From Mycobacterium uberis (GTDB lineage Bacteria > Actinomycetota > Actinomycetes > Mycobacteriales > Mycobacteriaceae), in the NCBI RefSeq assembly GCF_003408705.1, contig NZ_QAYL01000002.1:186001-250000 (forward strand): 64,000 nucleotides of DNA, in the 5' to 3' direction. The notes beneath the pieces were generated by a model, which did not search any database, was not told where the DNA came from, and saw nothing but the letters and a program-made list of their open reading frames with translations. Positions within the stretch are counted from its first letter, which is position 1; each line of letters starts with the position of its first letter. A program made the translations under genes and the position numbers. Positions 30,537 through 40,825 of this stretch are shown piece after piece.

Positions 30537-32018
30537 GTGGTTGGCGCTTCTGGGTCCGCTTCTGGGGCCATCTCGGCATCCGGCGACCAGCGCCTGCCCA
30601 CACTAACTGACTTGCTTTACCAACTGGCCACACACTCAGTGACTGCCCGAGAATTGGTGCAACGTTCTCTGCAGGCCATCGAGGCCAGCCAGCCCACGTT
30701 GAACGCTTTCCGTGTGGTGCTCACCCAGTCCGCGCTGTCTGACGCGGCAACCGCAGACCGGCGACGGGCTGACGGCGACACGGCGCCGTTGCTCGGCATC
30801 CCGATCGCGATCAAGGATGACGTTGACGTGGCAGGAGTGCCAACCGCCTTTGGCACCGAAGGGCATGTGCGATCCGCCGCCCATGACGCCGAGGTCGTTC
30901 GCCGCCTAAAGGCGGCCGGTGCGGTCATCGTCGGCAAAACCAACACCTGTGAACTGGGCCAATGGCCATTCACCAGCGGGCCCGGATTCGGGCATACCCG
31001 TAATCCCTGGTCGCGTCAGCACACGCCAGGAGGGTCGTCTGGCGGTAGCGCGGCCGCGGTGGCCGCAGGCCTGGTAACCGCCGCCATCGGCTCCGATGGC
31101 GGCGGTAGCATCCGCATCCCCGCAGCATGGACACACCTAGTAGGCATCAAACCGCAACGCGGGCGTATCTCTACCTGGCCGTTACCGGAAGCGTTCAACG
31201 GCATCACGGTCAATGGGGTGCTAGCCCGCACGGTGGCTGATGCGGCATTGGTGCTCGACGCGGCGTCCGGCAACGTCGAGGGTGACCGACACCAACCCCG
31301 CCCGGTGACGGTATCCGACTATCTCGGCATCGCGCCTGGTCCACTCAACATCGCGCTGTCCACCCGATTCCCGTTCACAGGGTTTCGGGCCAAGTTACAT
31401 CCAGAAATCTTGGCTGCTACGCAAATGATGGCCAAGCAACTCGAACTGCTTGGCCACACCGTAGTAACCGGCAACCCGGACTACGGCCTGCGGCTGTCGT
31501 GGAACTTTCTCGCCCGGTCCACCTCCGGTCTGGTGGACTGGCAGGAAAGGCTGGGCGATGACGTCTCCCTGGACCGCCGCACCGTTGCCAATCTGCGCAC
31601 GGGTCATGTGCTCGGGGAGGCGATTCTGCGTAACGCGCGCCACCACGAAGCCGCCGACCAGCGTCGCGTCGGTTCGATCTTCGACATCGTCGACGTCATC
31701 CTGGCGCCGACCACCGCGCAGCCACCACCATTGGCACACACTTTCGACCGATTGGGCTCCTTTCGCACTGATCGCGCCATGATCGCCGCGTGCCCAGTGA
31801 CGTGGCCGTGGAACGTGCTGGGTTGGCCGTCGATCAACGTGCCGGCAGGTTTCACCGCCGAGGGGTTGCCAATCGGTGTACAGCTAATGGGACCAGCAAA
31901 CAGCGAAGGCATACTGATCTCGCTGGCCGCCGAACTGGAAGCTGTTTGTGGCTGGGCAACCAAGCAACCGAAGGTATGGTGGAACACTGTCACACCGCCG
32001 AACTCTGTGGACGATTGA
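30537..32018 (+). CDS. amiA2: Amidase-signature hydrolase AmiA2
   Basis: 493-residue amidase-signature enzyme (Rv2363 counterpart). Catalytic Ser-cisSer-Lys set: Lys93 in IAIKDDVDVAG, the GGSSGGSAA loop at about 165-173, and the nucleophile in GSDGGGSIRIPA at about 191. The substrate is unknown; family members hydrolyse amides. GTG start 30537. It is about nine residues longer at the C-terminus than the H37Rv form as I recall it (tail VTPPNSVDD), suggesting loss of the old stop. It ends 5 bp before the convergent era stop. Confidence 0.93.
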   Translation: MVGASGSASGAISASGDQRLPTLTDLLYQLATHSVTARELVQRSLQAIEASQPTLNAFRVVLTQSALSDAATADRRRADGDTAPLLGIPIAIKDDVDVAGVPTAFGTEGHVRSAAHDAEVVRRLKAAGAVIVGKTNTCELGQWPFTSGPGFGHTRNPWSRQHTPGGSSGGSAAAVAAGLVTAAIGSDGGGSIRIPAAWTHLVGIKPQRGRISTWPLPEAFNGITVNGVLARTVADAALVLDAASGNVEGDRHQPRPVTVSDYLGIAPGPLNIALSTRFPFTGFRAKLHPEILAATQMMAKQLELLGHTVVTGNPDYGLRLSWNFLARSTSGLVDWQERLGDDVSLDRRTVANLRTGHVLGEAILRNARHHEAADQRRVGSIFDIVDVILAPTTAQPPPLAHTFDRLGSFRTDRAMIAACPVTWPWNVLGWPSINVPAGFTAEGLPIGVQLMGPANSEGILISLAAELEAVCGWATKQPKVWWNTVTPPNSVDD

Positions 32019-32023
32019 ACTCG

Positions 32024-32926
32024 TCAAAAACCTAGTCGGTCAAGCTGTTTGGAGTTACATTGCCAATTCTTGGCGACCTTGACATGCAAGTCGAGATAGA
32101 TCTTGGTCCCCAACAACTTCTCGATCTGGCCACGTGCCGCGGTACCCACTTCCCGCAACCGGGCGCCGCTCTTGCCGATGACGATTCCTTTCTGACTAGG
32201 ACGCTCGACATAAAGCGCAGCGTACACGTCAATCAAGTCGTCACGCCCTGCTCTCGGGCGGACCTCGTCGATCACCACAGCCAACGAATGTGGCAGCTCG
32301 TCATGCACTCCTTCCAACGCGGCCTCGCGAATCAACTCTGCCATCAGAAGCTCTTCCGGCTCGTCGGTCAGTTCACCGTCGGGGTAATACGCCGGACCCG
32401 GCGGCAAAGCCGCAGCCAGCACATCGACCAGCACGTCGACCTGTTCATCCGTCACAGCCGACACCGGAACAATTTCGACTGAGTCGAAGACGAGGTCGCT
32501 GACAGCGACCAGCTGTGCAGACAGCCGGTCTTTGGGGACTTTGTCGAGCTTAGTAACGATAACGACGAGCGTCGTTTTCGGGGCAGTCGACCGGATCTGA
32601 TCTACAATCCATCGATCTCCCGGACCGATTGCCTCGTCAGCCGGGATGCACAGCCCGATGACATCTACTTCGGTATAGGTGTCATGCACCAAGTCGTTGA
32701 GTCGCTTACCCAGCAGCGTACGCGGCCGATGCAGACCGGGAGTGTCGACCAGAACAATCTGGAAGTTGCCCTCCCTATGCACGATCCCACGAACGGTATG
32801 CCGCGTGGTCTGCGGCTTCATCGAAGTGATCGCTACCTTGGCGCCAACCAACGCGTTGATCAGCGTCGATTTGCCGGTATTCGGTCGGCCGATCAAACAT
32901 ACGAAGCCCGAACGGAATTCGGCCAT
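32024..32926 (-). CDS. era: GTPase Era, 16S rRNA maturation
   Basis: 300 residues (Rv2364c counterpart). G1 GRPNTGKST at 13-21, G2 region TRHTVRG, G3 DTPG at 61-64, G4 TKLD at 125-128 (mycobacteria use TKLD rather than NKxD), then a KH domain with VIGKSGARLREVGTAARGQ. Era binds the 16S 3' end during 30S assembly. It is the last gene of the ancestral phoH-ybeY-corC-cdd-era operon. The two genes before it are now dead, so its transcription must pass through fossils or start from a new promoter. Confidence 0.95.
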   Translation of the reverse strand: MAEFRSGFVCLIGRPNTGKSTLINALVGAKVAITSMKPQTTRHTVRGIVHREGNFQIVLVDTPGLHRPRTLLGKRLNDLVHDTYTEVDVIGLCIPADEAIGPGDRWIVDQIRSTAPKTTLVVIVTKLDKVPKDRLSAQLVAVSDLVFDSVEIVPVSAVTDEQVDVLVDVLAAALPPGPAYYPDGELTDEPEELLMAELIREAALEGVHDELPHSLAVVIDEVRPRAGRDDLIDVYAALYVERPSQKGIVIGKSGARLREVGTAARGQIEKLLGTKIYLDLHVKVAKNWQCNSKQLDRLGF

Positions 32927-32968
32927 GTCAGGTTACCGCCGAATTTCGCACCAAGTGCACAGTCTTCG

Positions 32969-33250
32969 TCATAACAGATTCCCGGCTCTATCAGTCAGTA
33001 TTACCACTGCTGCTGGAGCCAGTTCATGCACCGTAGCGATACCGAGATGGTCCACGGACCCGGCCATCAGCACGGCGACCTCCAACCTACTCACCCCACT
33101 GGACGCGGCGACGACCGCCGCCTGCAGGCCGGTCAGCTCGAGCGTTAACAAGGTCACCGGCACAGAGGCATATACGTGCGGCCGTCGACGTTACGGACCG
33201 TAGCACCGCTGCCAGGGGTCACCAACTTGATATCCTTAGCATTCAGTGAC
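32969..33250 (-). pseudogene. Cytidine deaminase-like protein fossil (Rv2365c-like)
   Basis: Remnant of a small cytidine-deaminase-fold protein found between corC and era in Actinobacteria. The N-terminal part [20 protein letters not shown], then VDGRTY, is joined in the wrong frame; a second frame continues [20 protein letters not shown] and ends AAVVILTDRAGNLL. The break is a 2-bp insertion in a TATAT run at 33169-33175. The front part is also read through in frame from the corC fossil, so no separate start is evident. Family members of this kind usually lack the zinc ligands. Confidence 0.7.
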
Positions 33251-34546
33251 TCAGCCAGCCAACCGCCGTTGGCACCATCGGAACCGTCAGATTTGGCCCG
33301 GCTCAGCAGCACGGTGCCGATCTGCACTTGTCCCCAAAGATCGGGGTCATTCTCAGCGCGCAGCCGCAAACCATGTGACACCACTTCAGCGCCAGGCAAC
33401 GGGATACGGCCCAGGTTCAGAGCCAGCAAACCTCCCACCACATTAGCATTGAGACCATCGTCAAATTCCATGCCGTATAACTCACTAACGTCTTCGATCG
33501 ACAGTCGCGCTGAAACCCGAAAACTCTTGTAGCCCAAATCTTCTACTGAACCTATTTCAGCGTTGTCATACCCGTCAGCGATATTGCCGACAATTTCTTC
33601 TAGCACGTCTTCGATACTGATCAAGCCAGCTATCGCACCGTACTCGTCGGCCAACAGTACCATGGGATTGCAGTCACACTGCATTTCGCGCAGCAACATA
33701 TCCAACCGGCTTGGAGTCCGGAACAAAAACTGTTGGACGCATCACCTGTGCCACAGTCGTGGTCTGGCCGTGATCCGGCGAAAAGAACACATAATGTGCA
33801 AGGTCTTTCACGTACACCACCCCAATGATATCGCCTCCAGAATACGTGAATAACCGATAAGTACAGCCAAAGTTGTCGCTTGAGCGGCCGACTTGTAACT
33901 TCCAATCGAGTTCATCTCAGTGCATCACACCATCACCTCACGGACTGGGGTGTTACCAAGTCCGACGACTGATTCGATCGTCCGGCGTTCGTCGGCGGCA
34001 ACCACGCCACGCTGCTGCACCAGATCGACGACTTTGCGGAACTCAACTTTGGACGCAAACGGCTCGTCTCGCAGGACGCGAACCAGGGTCAACGCATTGC
34101 CGACAACCGCCAGCAACCGAACGATCGGCATCAACAGTCATGAGATCGCCTGCGACGGAAAGGCTGTCGCCAATGAAATAGAATATGCGTTCTGGCGAGA
34201 CAGTATGCGTGTGTCAACGTCGACAACCACGAAGCTGACCACCACCGCGATTGTCGCGGAGCCGAACAAAACTCAGCCCAAGCCGAGAGTGCCGTAAAGG
34301 AGCACCACTAGCAGTATGATCGCTGTAATTTCACATGCGATCCACAGCAGTACTGCCAGATTTATGTAGCGTGACCGACCGGCCGTCACCTTGAACAGCC
34401 TGCCCCTAATTTTAGGCAGCTCGTCGCGAACTAGCCCCTGCACCCGGGTCAGCTACACAGTAGCTGATAGCAGCGTCGATCGCAGCGAAGAGCCTACCCA
34501 ATCCAATCAACACGATCACGCCGAGTAATTGATTTAGACCGGTCAC
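33250..34546 (-). pseudogene. CorC/HlyC-type CBS-domain membrane protein fossil (Rv2366c-like)
   Basis: The start GTG at 34546 overlaps the ybeY stop (GTGA), then GLNQLLGVIVLIGLGRLFAA and a frameshift. The DUF21 membrane part is poorly preserved; [20 protein letters not shown] and [20 protein letters not shown] are at 33925-34134; the CBS and CorC-HlyC domains are at 33240-33720, with [20 protein letters not shown] followed by [13 protein letters not shown]. At least three shifts. The last block of 190 codons is still open, so a C-terminal fragment could be made. Confidence 0.85.
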
Positions 34547-35079
34547 AAGTGATCGAAATACCTTGACTTGTCTAGCAGTCGACAGTCCTTTTCGTTCTGA
34601 CGATCGTACTGATAGGCCTGGACCTGTTCGGCTACCCACTCTTCCAGTAACCGGTCCTGCAAGGCGAACATTTCCTTCTTCTCGTCTGGCTCACCGTGGT
34701 CGTAGCCGAGCAAGTGAAGCACACCGTGAATTGTCAGAAGCGCCAACTCATGTCCGAGGCTGTGGCCCGCTGCAGCCGCCTGCTGCACGGCGAACTCTGG
34801 GCACAGCGCAATGTCACCCAACATGAAGAGCCCTGGTTCAGGGGCGTCGGGTCGACCACCCGGCTCGAGTTCGTCCATAGGAAAGCTCATGACGTCCGTC
34901 GGCCCAGGTAGATCCATCCAGCGCATATGTAGATCGGCCATCGCCGCGGTGTCCAGTAGCACCATCGACAGCTCCGCGCCTGGGTTGACGTCCATTTTGA
35001 CGATGACAAACCGCGCGACGCTGATCAGTTCTGCTTCGGAGACGTCGATACCTGACTCGTTAGATATTTCAATACTCAT
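34543..35079 (-). CDS. ybeY: Endoribonuclease YbeY
   Basis: Metal-dependent RNase for 16S rRNA maturation and ribosome quality control, 178 residues (Rv2367c counterpart). The zinc motif is [22 protein letters not shown] is the conserved substrate-channel segment; [13 protein letters not shown] precedes the motif. The ATG at 35079 overlaps the phoH fossil stop as ATGA. It is intact although both neighbours are broken, consistent with essentiality. Confidence 0.95.
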   Translation of the reverse strand: MSIEISNESGIDVSEAELISVARFVIVKMDVNPGAELSMVLLDTAAMADLHMRWMDLPGPTDVMSFPMDELEPGGRPDAPEPGLFMLGDIALCPEFAVQQAAAAGHSLGHELALLTIHGVLHLLGYDHGEPDEKKEMFALQDRLLEEWVAEQVQAYQYDRQNEKDCRLLDKSRYFDHL

Positions 35080-35680
35080 AAAACACTCATACGACTGTTC
35101 ACACCACCATCATCGACGACTGCGAACGCCCGCCAAGCCGCCCGATTCATCCTCAAGTCTGGCTCCTTGTATTTGGCATAGGCTTCGACGCCCTCTGACG
35201 CCAACCAGTAACGCACCACGTCCAAACTGGCCAGCCCCGCGACATGAATGTCGTCAATATTTTCCAGGATATCGACTGCCGCACGCAAACCCAACCCAGC
35301 ATCGCCCGGCAGATCAACCTGAGTGACATTCCCGGTGACAACGACTTTCAATCCAAAACCCAGTCGGATGAGGAACATCTTCATCTGCTCGGCGGCGGTA
35401 GAATCGCGTATCGCCCGGACGATGAACGCATCGTTAAGTGTGCGACCCCGCATATGCTTTAGCAATGCCATCTTGATAACGTCGGCAGACATCAGCTCCG
35501 GGATCAGCTCGGAGTCCATCATGTCGTACAGCGGATACAGATAAAAGTCTGTCTTCTCACTCAGGCTTCCTGAGAAAAAGCCAAGGAAATCAACGGCTTC
35601 CACTACCAGCCAAGTCAAAATGATCCAGGCCATCTGCTTGGTCCGCAATGCATTGACCGCCTTGACCATACACCAGCCAG
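35076..35680 (-). pseudogene. PhoH-like ATPase fossil, truncated after the P-loop
   Basis: Open frame of 197 codons that matches the C-terminal half of a PhoH/YbeZ ATPase (Rv2368c counterpart). It starts VKAVNALRTKQMAWIILTWL, immediately downstream of where Walker A should be, and includes LPGDAGLGLRAAVDILENID and MRGRTLNDAFIV. The Walker B DEAQN is replaced by AIRDS and several other conserved residues changed (RPxVEAGE to WLVVEAVD). With no P-loop and no Walker B it cannot be an ATPase. The cut coincides with a synteny junction. I treat it as a pseudogene despite the open frame. Confidence 0.8.
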
Positions 35681-36425
35681 AGCGGCAATCTCCTTCTACA
35701 AACGACTCACAACACCACCCGCTTTACCGACGGACTCACGGCTACCAGAACATCCACACAGTAGATCAACTCACACAACCCATCGACCCACACCACAACC
35801 CACACCACAACCCACACCACCACACCCCACATAAAACAAAACCACACAACACTCAACAAGAAGATGCATTCGGTCACATTGAGTTCTTTGATCCAAGCCA
35901 ACCGGTTTTGATGGTCTGCAATCGCCAACTCGCATGCAACTGCATGAGTTTTCCTATCCTGGTGCATCTCACCTTCCTGATACTAGGAGCGCTGAATCAC
36001 GACAGCCAACGTTCCTGCACGAGTTCTGTGACACAGCGGAAGCCCATCTTGGGGTAGTCCGCAAGAAATTGTTGAATCTGTACAAGCTCGAGCACAGTAT
36101 CTCTGGGTTAACAAGACGGCGGACGTGATCTGCCGCGGTGGATCTGGCGCTGACTGAGTGGTGCTCAAAGACCTCTTCAAATCGGCGGAACCGTAGCCGG
36201 TTTGACTGGCTGGATCGTGGCATAAGACAACCCGCCATGTTGAGCCACTTGACGGTTAAGTATCCGTTGGGTTGTGCCTCGGATGCCATTGTGATCTTAC
36301 TTTAACTCTAGGCAATAACTTGCAATAGCGTCGATATTGGAATTTGTTGCACGCCAATGATACAAATCAGCGGCAGCGATCCCAGATAGGCGTTGCCGTC
36401 GCATACGAAGTGGCTGTGACCTGCT
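35681..36425. other. Junction stretch with no recognised gene
   Basis: About 750 bp between the truncated phoH fossil and the nitroreductase fossil. It holds a 12-bp tandem repeat (separate entry). The part 35,930-36,300 has GC-rich codon-like sequence on the minus strand (YPKMGFRCVTELVQERW in one frame), of no family I know. It may be a dispersed repeat or another gene remnant. Confidence 0.45.
35788..35823. repeat. 12-bp tandem repeat, three copies
   Basis: Unit CCCACACCACAA at 35788-35799 and 35800-35811, with a third copy ending CCA at 35812-35823, followed by further CCACACC-like sequence. A minisatellite of this size is a candidate VNTR of the type used to type leprosy bacilli. Confidence 0.85.
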
Positions 36426-36439
36426 GTAGAGGAGACAGA

Positions 36440-36905
36440 AGCGTGCATACCGTCAAGAACATCCACCCGTTAATATGGTTGATCCAGTTGCTTTTTCGCG
36501 TTTCTATATACCTGTATCGAATGGGGCTCGGTCCGATATTCGGACGACACTTGCTTCTTCTTCGTCCTGCCAGGCGAGTATTGAGGATACAACGTTAACA
36601 GATCCTGGCAGTTGTCGAACATGATCCAACCGATAACAGTTTTATTGTCACGTCGGGATGGGGACCGACCGCTGCATGGTACCGCAACGTCGTCTACATG
36701 CCCTAGGCCACGATTCAAGTTGATAGGCATACCATACCTATAACAGCGGCGCAGCTGATCGAGGACAAAAACGTGGAAACCTTTGCCAGAACACCACAGT
36801 TCCGTGAAATATCTGCTCCCCTCGTATTCGGCTTCTCAGTCAATGGCGCCGAGGCCGACTCCCAAGCAATGGGATGGCACCTGTCATTCATCCGAGTTGA
36901 CTAGA
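36440..36905 (+). pseudogene. Deazaflavin-dependent nitroreductase-type fossil
   Basis: Plus-strand remnant of a DUF385/Ddn-like F420-binding protein: LLFRVSIYLYRMGLGPIFGR, a stop, then FIVTSGWGPTAAWYRNVVY (the SGWG-x5-WYRN motif of this family), a stop, and a C-terminal part to FIRVD. Ddn-type enzymes reduce quinones and nitroimidazoles with F420H2. It is not a known neighbour of either flanking block in H37Rv. Confidence 0.7.
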
Positions 36906-36919
36906 GGCGCTCTTGGACC

Positions 36920-37356
36920 CCCGTGGCCAAACGAGTTTCGTCAACTTTCCCTGACACGACTTCAGGGGCTACCTTTATTGCCATACATGGTGGGCCGATG
37001 CCCGAGTGTTTTGGCTACCTCGACGATCGTGGTATCAACGACGTCGGCCCACTCAAGCGTCCGGGAACGGTGTGGGCAAGCACTCGTCAATGATCCGCGT
37101 CTCGGCATGCTAGTTAGCAACGAATTCACCGTGCCTGTTTTGAGTGTAGATCTCGGCGGATTAGCCACACTTGCGTGATTTTCTGGCCAGCACCTTGATA
37201 GCCTCGTCGTCGGAGAGCTGTCTCGCCTGTTTACCCGAGAATTCCTCGTTTTGGATCTTTGCCAGCAGCATGCGGAGAGTCACGGTTCGCAACTTGATCC
37301 TGGGTCCTCATCGCTCCGGTCAAATCTTCCCGGAGCTAAGACTTTAGTTCCTCCAT
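36920..37356 (-). pseudogene. GatB/YqeY-domain protein fossil (Rv3688c-like)
   Basis: Minus-strand remnant starting at an ATG at 37356 (MEELKS, stop, LREDLTGAMRTQD), then KQARQLSDDEAIKVLARKSR, SAEIYTQNRHGEF, and HAETRIIDECLPTPFPDA. This matches the YqeY/Rv3688c family. At least three stops. It is the first gene of the Rv3688c-Rv3718c block, so it fixes the right side of the second junction. Confidence 0.75.
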
Positions 37357-37479
37357 CTTCTAGAAGCTAATCACCACAGCACTTACGTTACTGTCCAACG
37401 TTTAACAGACGTTTAGAAAAACACCGACCGCCGATCCTATGGAACCATTACGAACGACCACGGCGGCTACCCACAGTAA

Positions 37480-38160
37480 GCACGCCTCCCCCTGACGATC
37501 CGGTGAGCTCATCACCTGGGTTCCGCCGGCCAACTATCCCTGCCGGGATACACCACGCCACCCAGTTACGGTGGTTCGTTTGGCTATAGCTCAGCATCGG
37601 GATACAGAGCACCGCTCGACTATGGGCCGCCGTTCGAGTTTTCCGTACGGTCCGCTACCACTGGTCCCGGCAGTGGCCAAACCCGGGATTATCCCGCTGC
37701 AGCCGTTGACCCTGAACAATATCTTTAACGACGTGGTCGACGTGCTGTTCGCACCCGTGCCGATTGCACTAGAGAGACTTCCAGTCACCGCTGTGATCAC
37801 CAGATCCTTTACACTGGCTCGTAATAACCTCTGGCGAGTACTCGGCATCCAACTGCTAGCATTCCTCGTGGAGATTGTTGTTGCCGACACTGTCACAGTA
37901 CCATTCGCAATCGCAGAAAACATGCTACTGACCCAGGACAACAGCGACCAGTATCCTGCTCCTGTACACCACAATTACGTCCATCGAGTCGGCGATCGAT
38001 CAAATCATTACCACGCCATTCAATGCCGGATGCATCGTACTGCTCTACACCGATCGACGAATGCGCGCCGAAGTATTCGGCCTGGTGCTGAAGACCGATG
38101 CCGCCGGCGGACACTACGAGGTCGTATCCACCGACAACCTCTGGCTAACCTGACCTGGCC
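37480..38160 (+). pseudogene. Membrane protein fossil with Pro/Tyr-rich N-terminus (Rv3689-like)
   Basis: Plus-strand remnant. A Gly/Tyr/Pro-rich leader (LPGYTTPPSYGGSFGYSSAS at about 37540) is followed in another frame by VPAVAKPGIIPLQPLTLNNI and ITRSFTLARNNLWRVLGIQL, and in a third by IDQIITTPFNAGCIVLLYTD and RRMRAEVF. This is the glycerophosphoryl-diesterase-like membrane domain family. Roughly half the ancestral length is missing. Confidence 0.72.
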
Positions 38161-38755
38161 CTAGTAAGAACTGAGCGAGAATCAGCTGACTAGTTCCTTC
38201 CATCGACATCGACCGCGATAACGCACACCAGGACGCACAGAACGAGCTCTCCAAACCTATTTACAGCAAAGCTTTTGCAACACAACAATTCATCGAATGG
38301 ATCAACAAACTATTGCACCGTCTGCTAGAGAAAACGTCTTCGATCCCGAGCTGGTGGTTCACCACCACGGTGCTGCTCAATTCTGTTGGTTGTCATGGCG
38401 ATAGTCACCATCCACGTCGTGCGGCGCGCCATGCGAACCAATCGAGGTAATGACAGCTTATTATTCGACGCCGCTCAACTCACAGCGGACCAACATCAGA
38501 AGACCACTAAAAAGCTAAACGACGGAGAGAAATCAAGAAACACCTGTTACGCGCTGTAGTACGCCAGCTCGAGGAGGACGGCGTGCTCAATCTAGCCCCC
38601 GGCCGCACCACTAACGAGCTAGCACACGACGCTGGTAACGTCTTTGACGTACTTTACAAACTAATGAGCATAAACTGCAAAGATATTCCTATGGCTACTA
38701 ACCAGGAACTCAGGACGCCTACCGAATGATCACCGACCTCGACGACCACCTGTAG
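38160..38755 (+). pseudogene. DUF4129 membrane protein fossil (Rv3690-like)
   Basis: IDIDRDNAHQDAQNELSKPI at about 38200, then FIEWINKLLHRLLEKTSSIP, a membrane segment in shifted frame, and LLRAVVRQLEEDGVLNLAPG with RTTNELAHDAG near 38,620. The last part is the DUF4129 domain (PGRTxxELAxxA), a transglutaminase-associated domain of MoxR loci. Frameshifts and stops throughout. Confidence 0.75.
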
Positions 38756-38779
38756 TCGCGACCATCAGCCATACCGTTG

Positions 38780-39900
38780 ACGGTTGAACAGCCCACCGCG
38801 TTCGACTCATGAGCGCAGATCCAGTGAGGACAGTCAATGCGGTGGCATGTACCGAATACGCAACTACCACCTGACGATGGCGATCATGGTGCTAGGTAGT
38901 ACTAACACTAGTCGTGCTCGCAATGCTGGCTGCGTTCAGCGCTTATCTTGCCGGTACCATGGCCCGGGCTGTGGATGTAGCCCGTGTTTACTGGCTCCGG
39001 CGGTGCCCACGAGCTAGCAACACTGCTACACAACAACGGTGTCGAGGTCATCGGAACCGACATCATCGATGACGTCTAAAAGGCAGCTCGCCGCGACGCA
39101 TTAATACTTACTGGCGACTCAGAGCCAATACCTGATCGACAGTGCAATATTGAATCTGCTGGCGACGGCCACGGCGATTTCCTGTTGGTGGATCCAATGG
39201 CGCGAACCCACGAGAGTGCCTGGACTCGAAGCGGCGCATCAAACTTGCGACAGCAACTCGAATTGCAGATTACAGGAATCTAATCGGGTCTAATCAGCCC
39301 GATTCGGGCCAAGCGACATCTACGAAGCAGACAGCGGCCTGGCGGCAATCAACTGTGATGATAGGGCGCTGCTCTAGTATAGCGACACCGCATGAACCAT
39401 CATGGTGTTCCGTAGCACCGACTTCATGACCAATGATGGCCTGTTGGAGGTCAACAATGCCACATAGCGCTAGCGATGAATCCTGCTGGAGGTCGACTCC
39501 ATCTAATTTGGTACGCACCTCACCGGGTTTAAAGTGAAATATGTCTAGCCGACATCGACTGACGATCCAATTTCATAGAATGTGATCTGGATCGTCTGAC
39601 CGCTGTGGACCGTCTTGCTGCTGGCCCTGTGGAAGGGCTGGGGACTGGTCCACCGGCAGCCGAAAAGTTGCCTATCGTCGTATGTGCGTCGAAAACGGTG
39701 GAAGGCTACAGGCGTCTGTACCGATCCCGCAGAGCTCGCCAGCGCGTCAGTGCTAGCAGCAACGGTACCCCGGTGCACCGGGACCCATTCGGAATATGCT
39801 TGTTACCACCTATTCAGCCTGCCACTGGCCAGCGATACTGGCCTACTACAACTCGCCTGTACACTCGACGAACTCGAAAGACAGGTCATCTACTCATGAC
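38780..39900 (+). pseudogene. DUF4350 protein fossil (Rv3691-like)
   Basis: Remnant with VTGSGGAHELATLLHNNGVE at about 38,990 (the DUF4350 start), DALILTGDSEPIPD at about 39,095, and a C-terminal ASKTVEGYRRLYRSRRARQR near 39,690. Several frames. Part of the MoxR locus and in the same order as in H37Rv. Confidence 0.72.
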
Positions 39901-40825
39901 ACAGTCAGATTCTACCCAGAACCCTGGTACTGAATTGTCTGGCCTCCTCAGAATCTGCGCGTGATGCACTGCTGACGTTACGCGCCGAGATCGCCAAAGC
40001 TGTCGTTGGACAGGACTAGGTCATCAGCGATGTGGTTATCACACCACTGTGTAGTAGGTGCGTACTGCTCGAAGGTGTTCCGGGAATGGCGAAGACGTTG
40101 TTGGTGCGCGCTGGCTGCCGCATTGCAGCTGGAGTCCAAGCGGGTTCAGTTCCCCCTGACCTAATGCCCGGTGATGTCACTGGTTCGCTGGTCCATGACG
40201 CGCGCACTGCCGCTTTCGTATTCCGCTTGAGTCCAGTGTTCACTAAATCTCTTATTGACCGATGAGATCAACCAAACCTACCCGGAACAAAGGCTGCACT
40301 GCTTGAGGCGATGAAAGAGCGTCAAGGGCAGCGTGGACAGCGAACCCAAGGCGCTTCCCGACCCATTCATCTCGCCGTCGCGACACAGAACCTAATCAAA
40401 TAGGAGGGAACTTAATCAATTGCTCGAAGCCTAACTCGACCGTTTTCTGGTCAAACTGAGCGTGTCCTTGCTGTCGAGCAACATCGAGAACGATATTCTT
40501 GACTAGCCACTTACACGTTTTCGATCCTTGCAATCTGTCCGCGATCAAACCGCTAGCCGCGCTAGCAACCGACCACGAAACGGTACACCAGGAACTGGCC
40601 ACCGACGAAATGCTAGGTTACATTGGCGACATCGTCACTGCCACTCAATCCTCCTCCATGCTGCACCTGAGCACGTCGCCACACAGAGCGATGGCGCTGC
40701 TAGCCACTGTCCGGCCGTGGTCATAGTTGTTTGACCGCAACTACGTCACTCTTGACGACATGAAAGCCATGGCCCAATCCAACGTTGAGACACCGGATGG
40801 TACTATGACCGGAGACCGAGCTTGA
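39896..40825 (+). pseudogene. MoxR-family AAA ATPase fossil
   Basis: RDALLTLRAEIAKAVVGQD, stop, then CVLLEGVPGMAKTLLVRAGC (Walker A with GVPGMAKT), PPDLMPGDVTGSLVHDARTA, AALLEAMKERQ and the sensor region VATQN; then EMLGYIGDIVTATQSSSMLH near the C-terminus. Walker B in FTKSLIDR-DQP is destroyed by a stop. Corresponds to moxR2 (Rv3692). MoxR ATPases act as chaperones for neighbouring VWA/DUF58 proteins, here also dead. Confidence 0.85.

Noticed and set aside
35761..35830. Repeats as a possible CRISPR array
   Set aside because: Units are 12 bp with no spacers; this is a minisatellite.
35707..35967. 86-codon minus-strand frame with Val/Trp repeats (VVVWVVVWVVVW)
   Set aside because: The repetitive hydrophobic stretch is simply the translation of the 12-bp DNA repeat; no start signal or homology.
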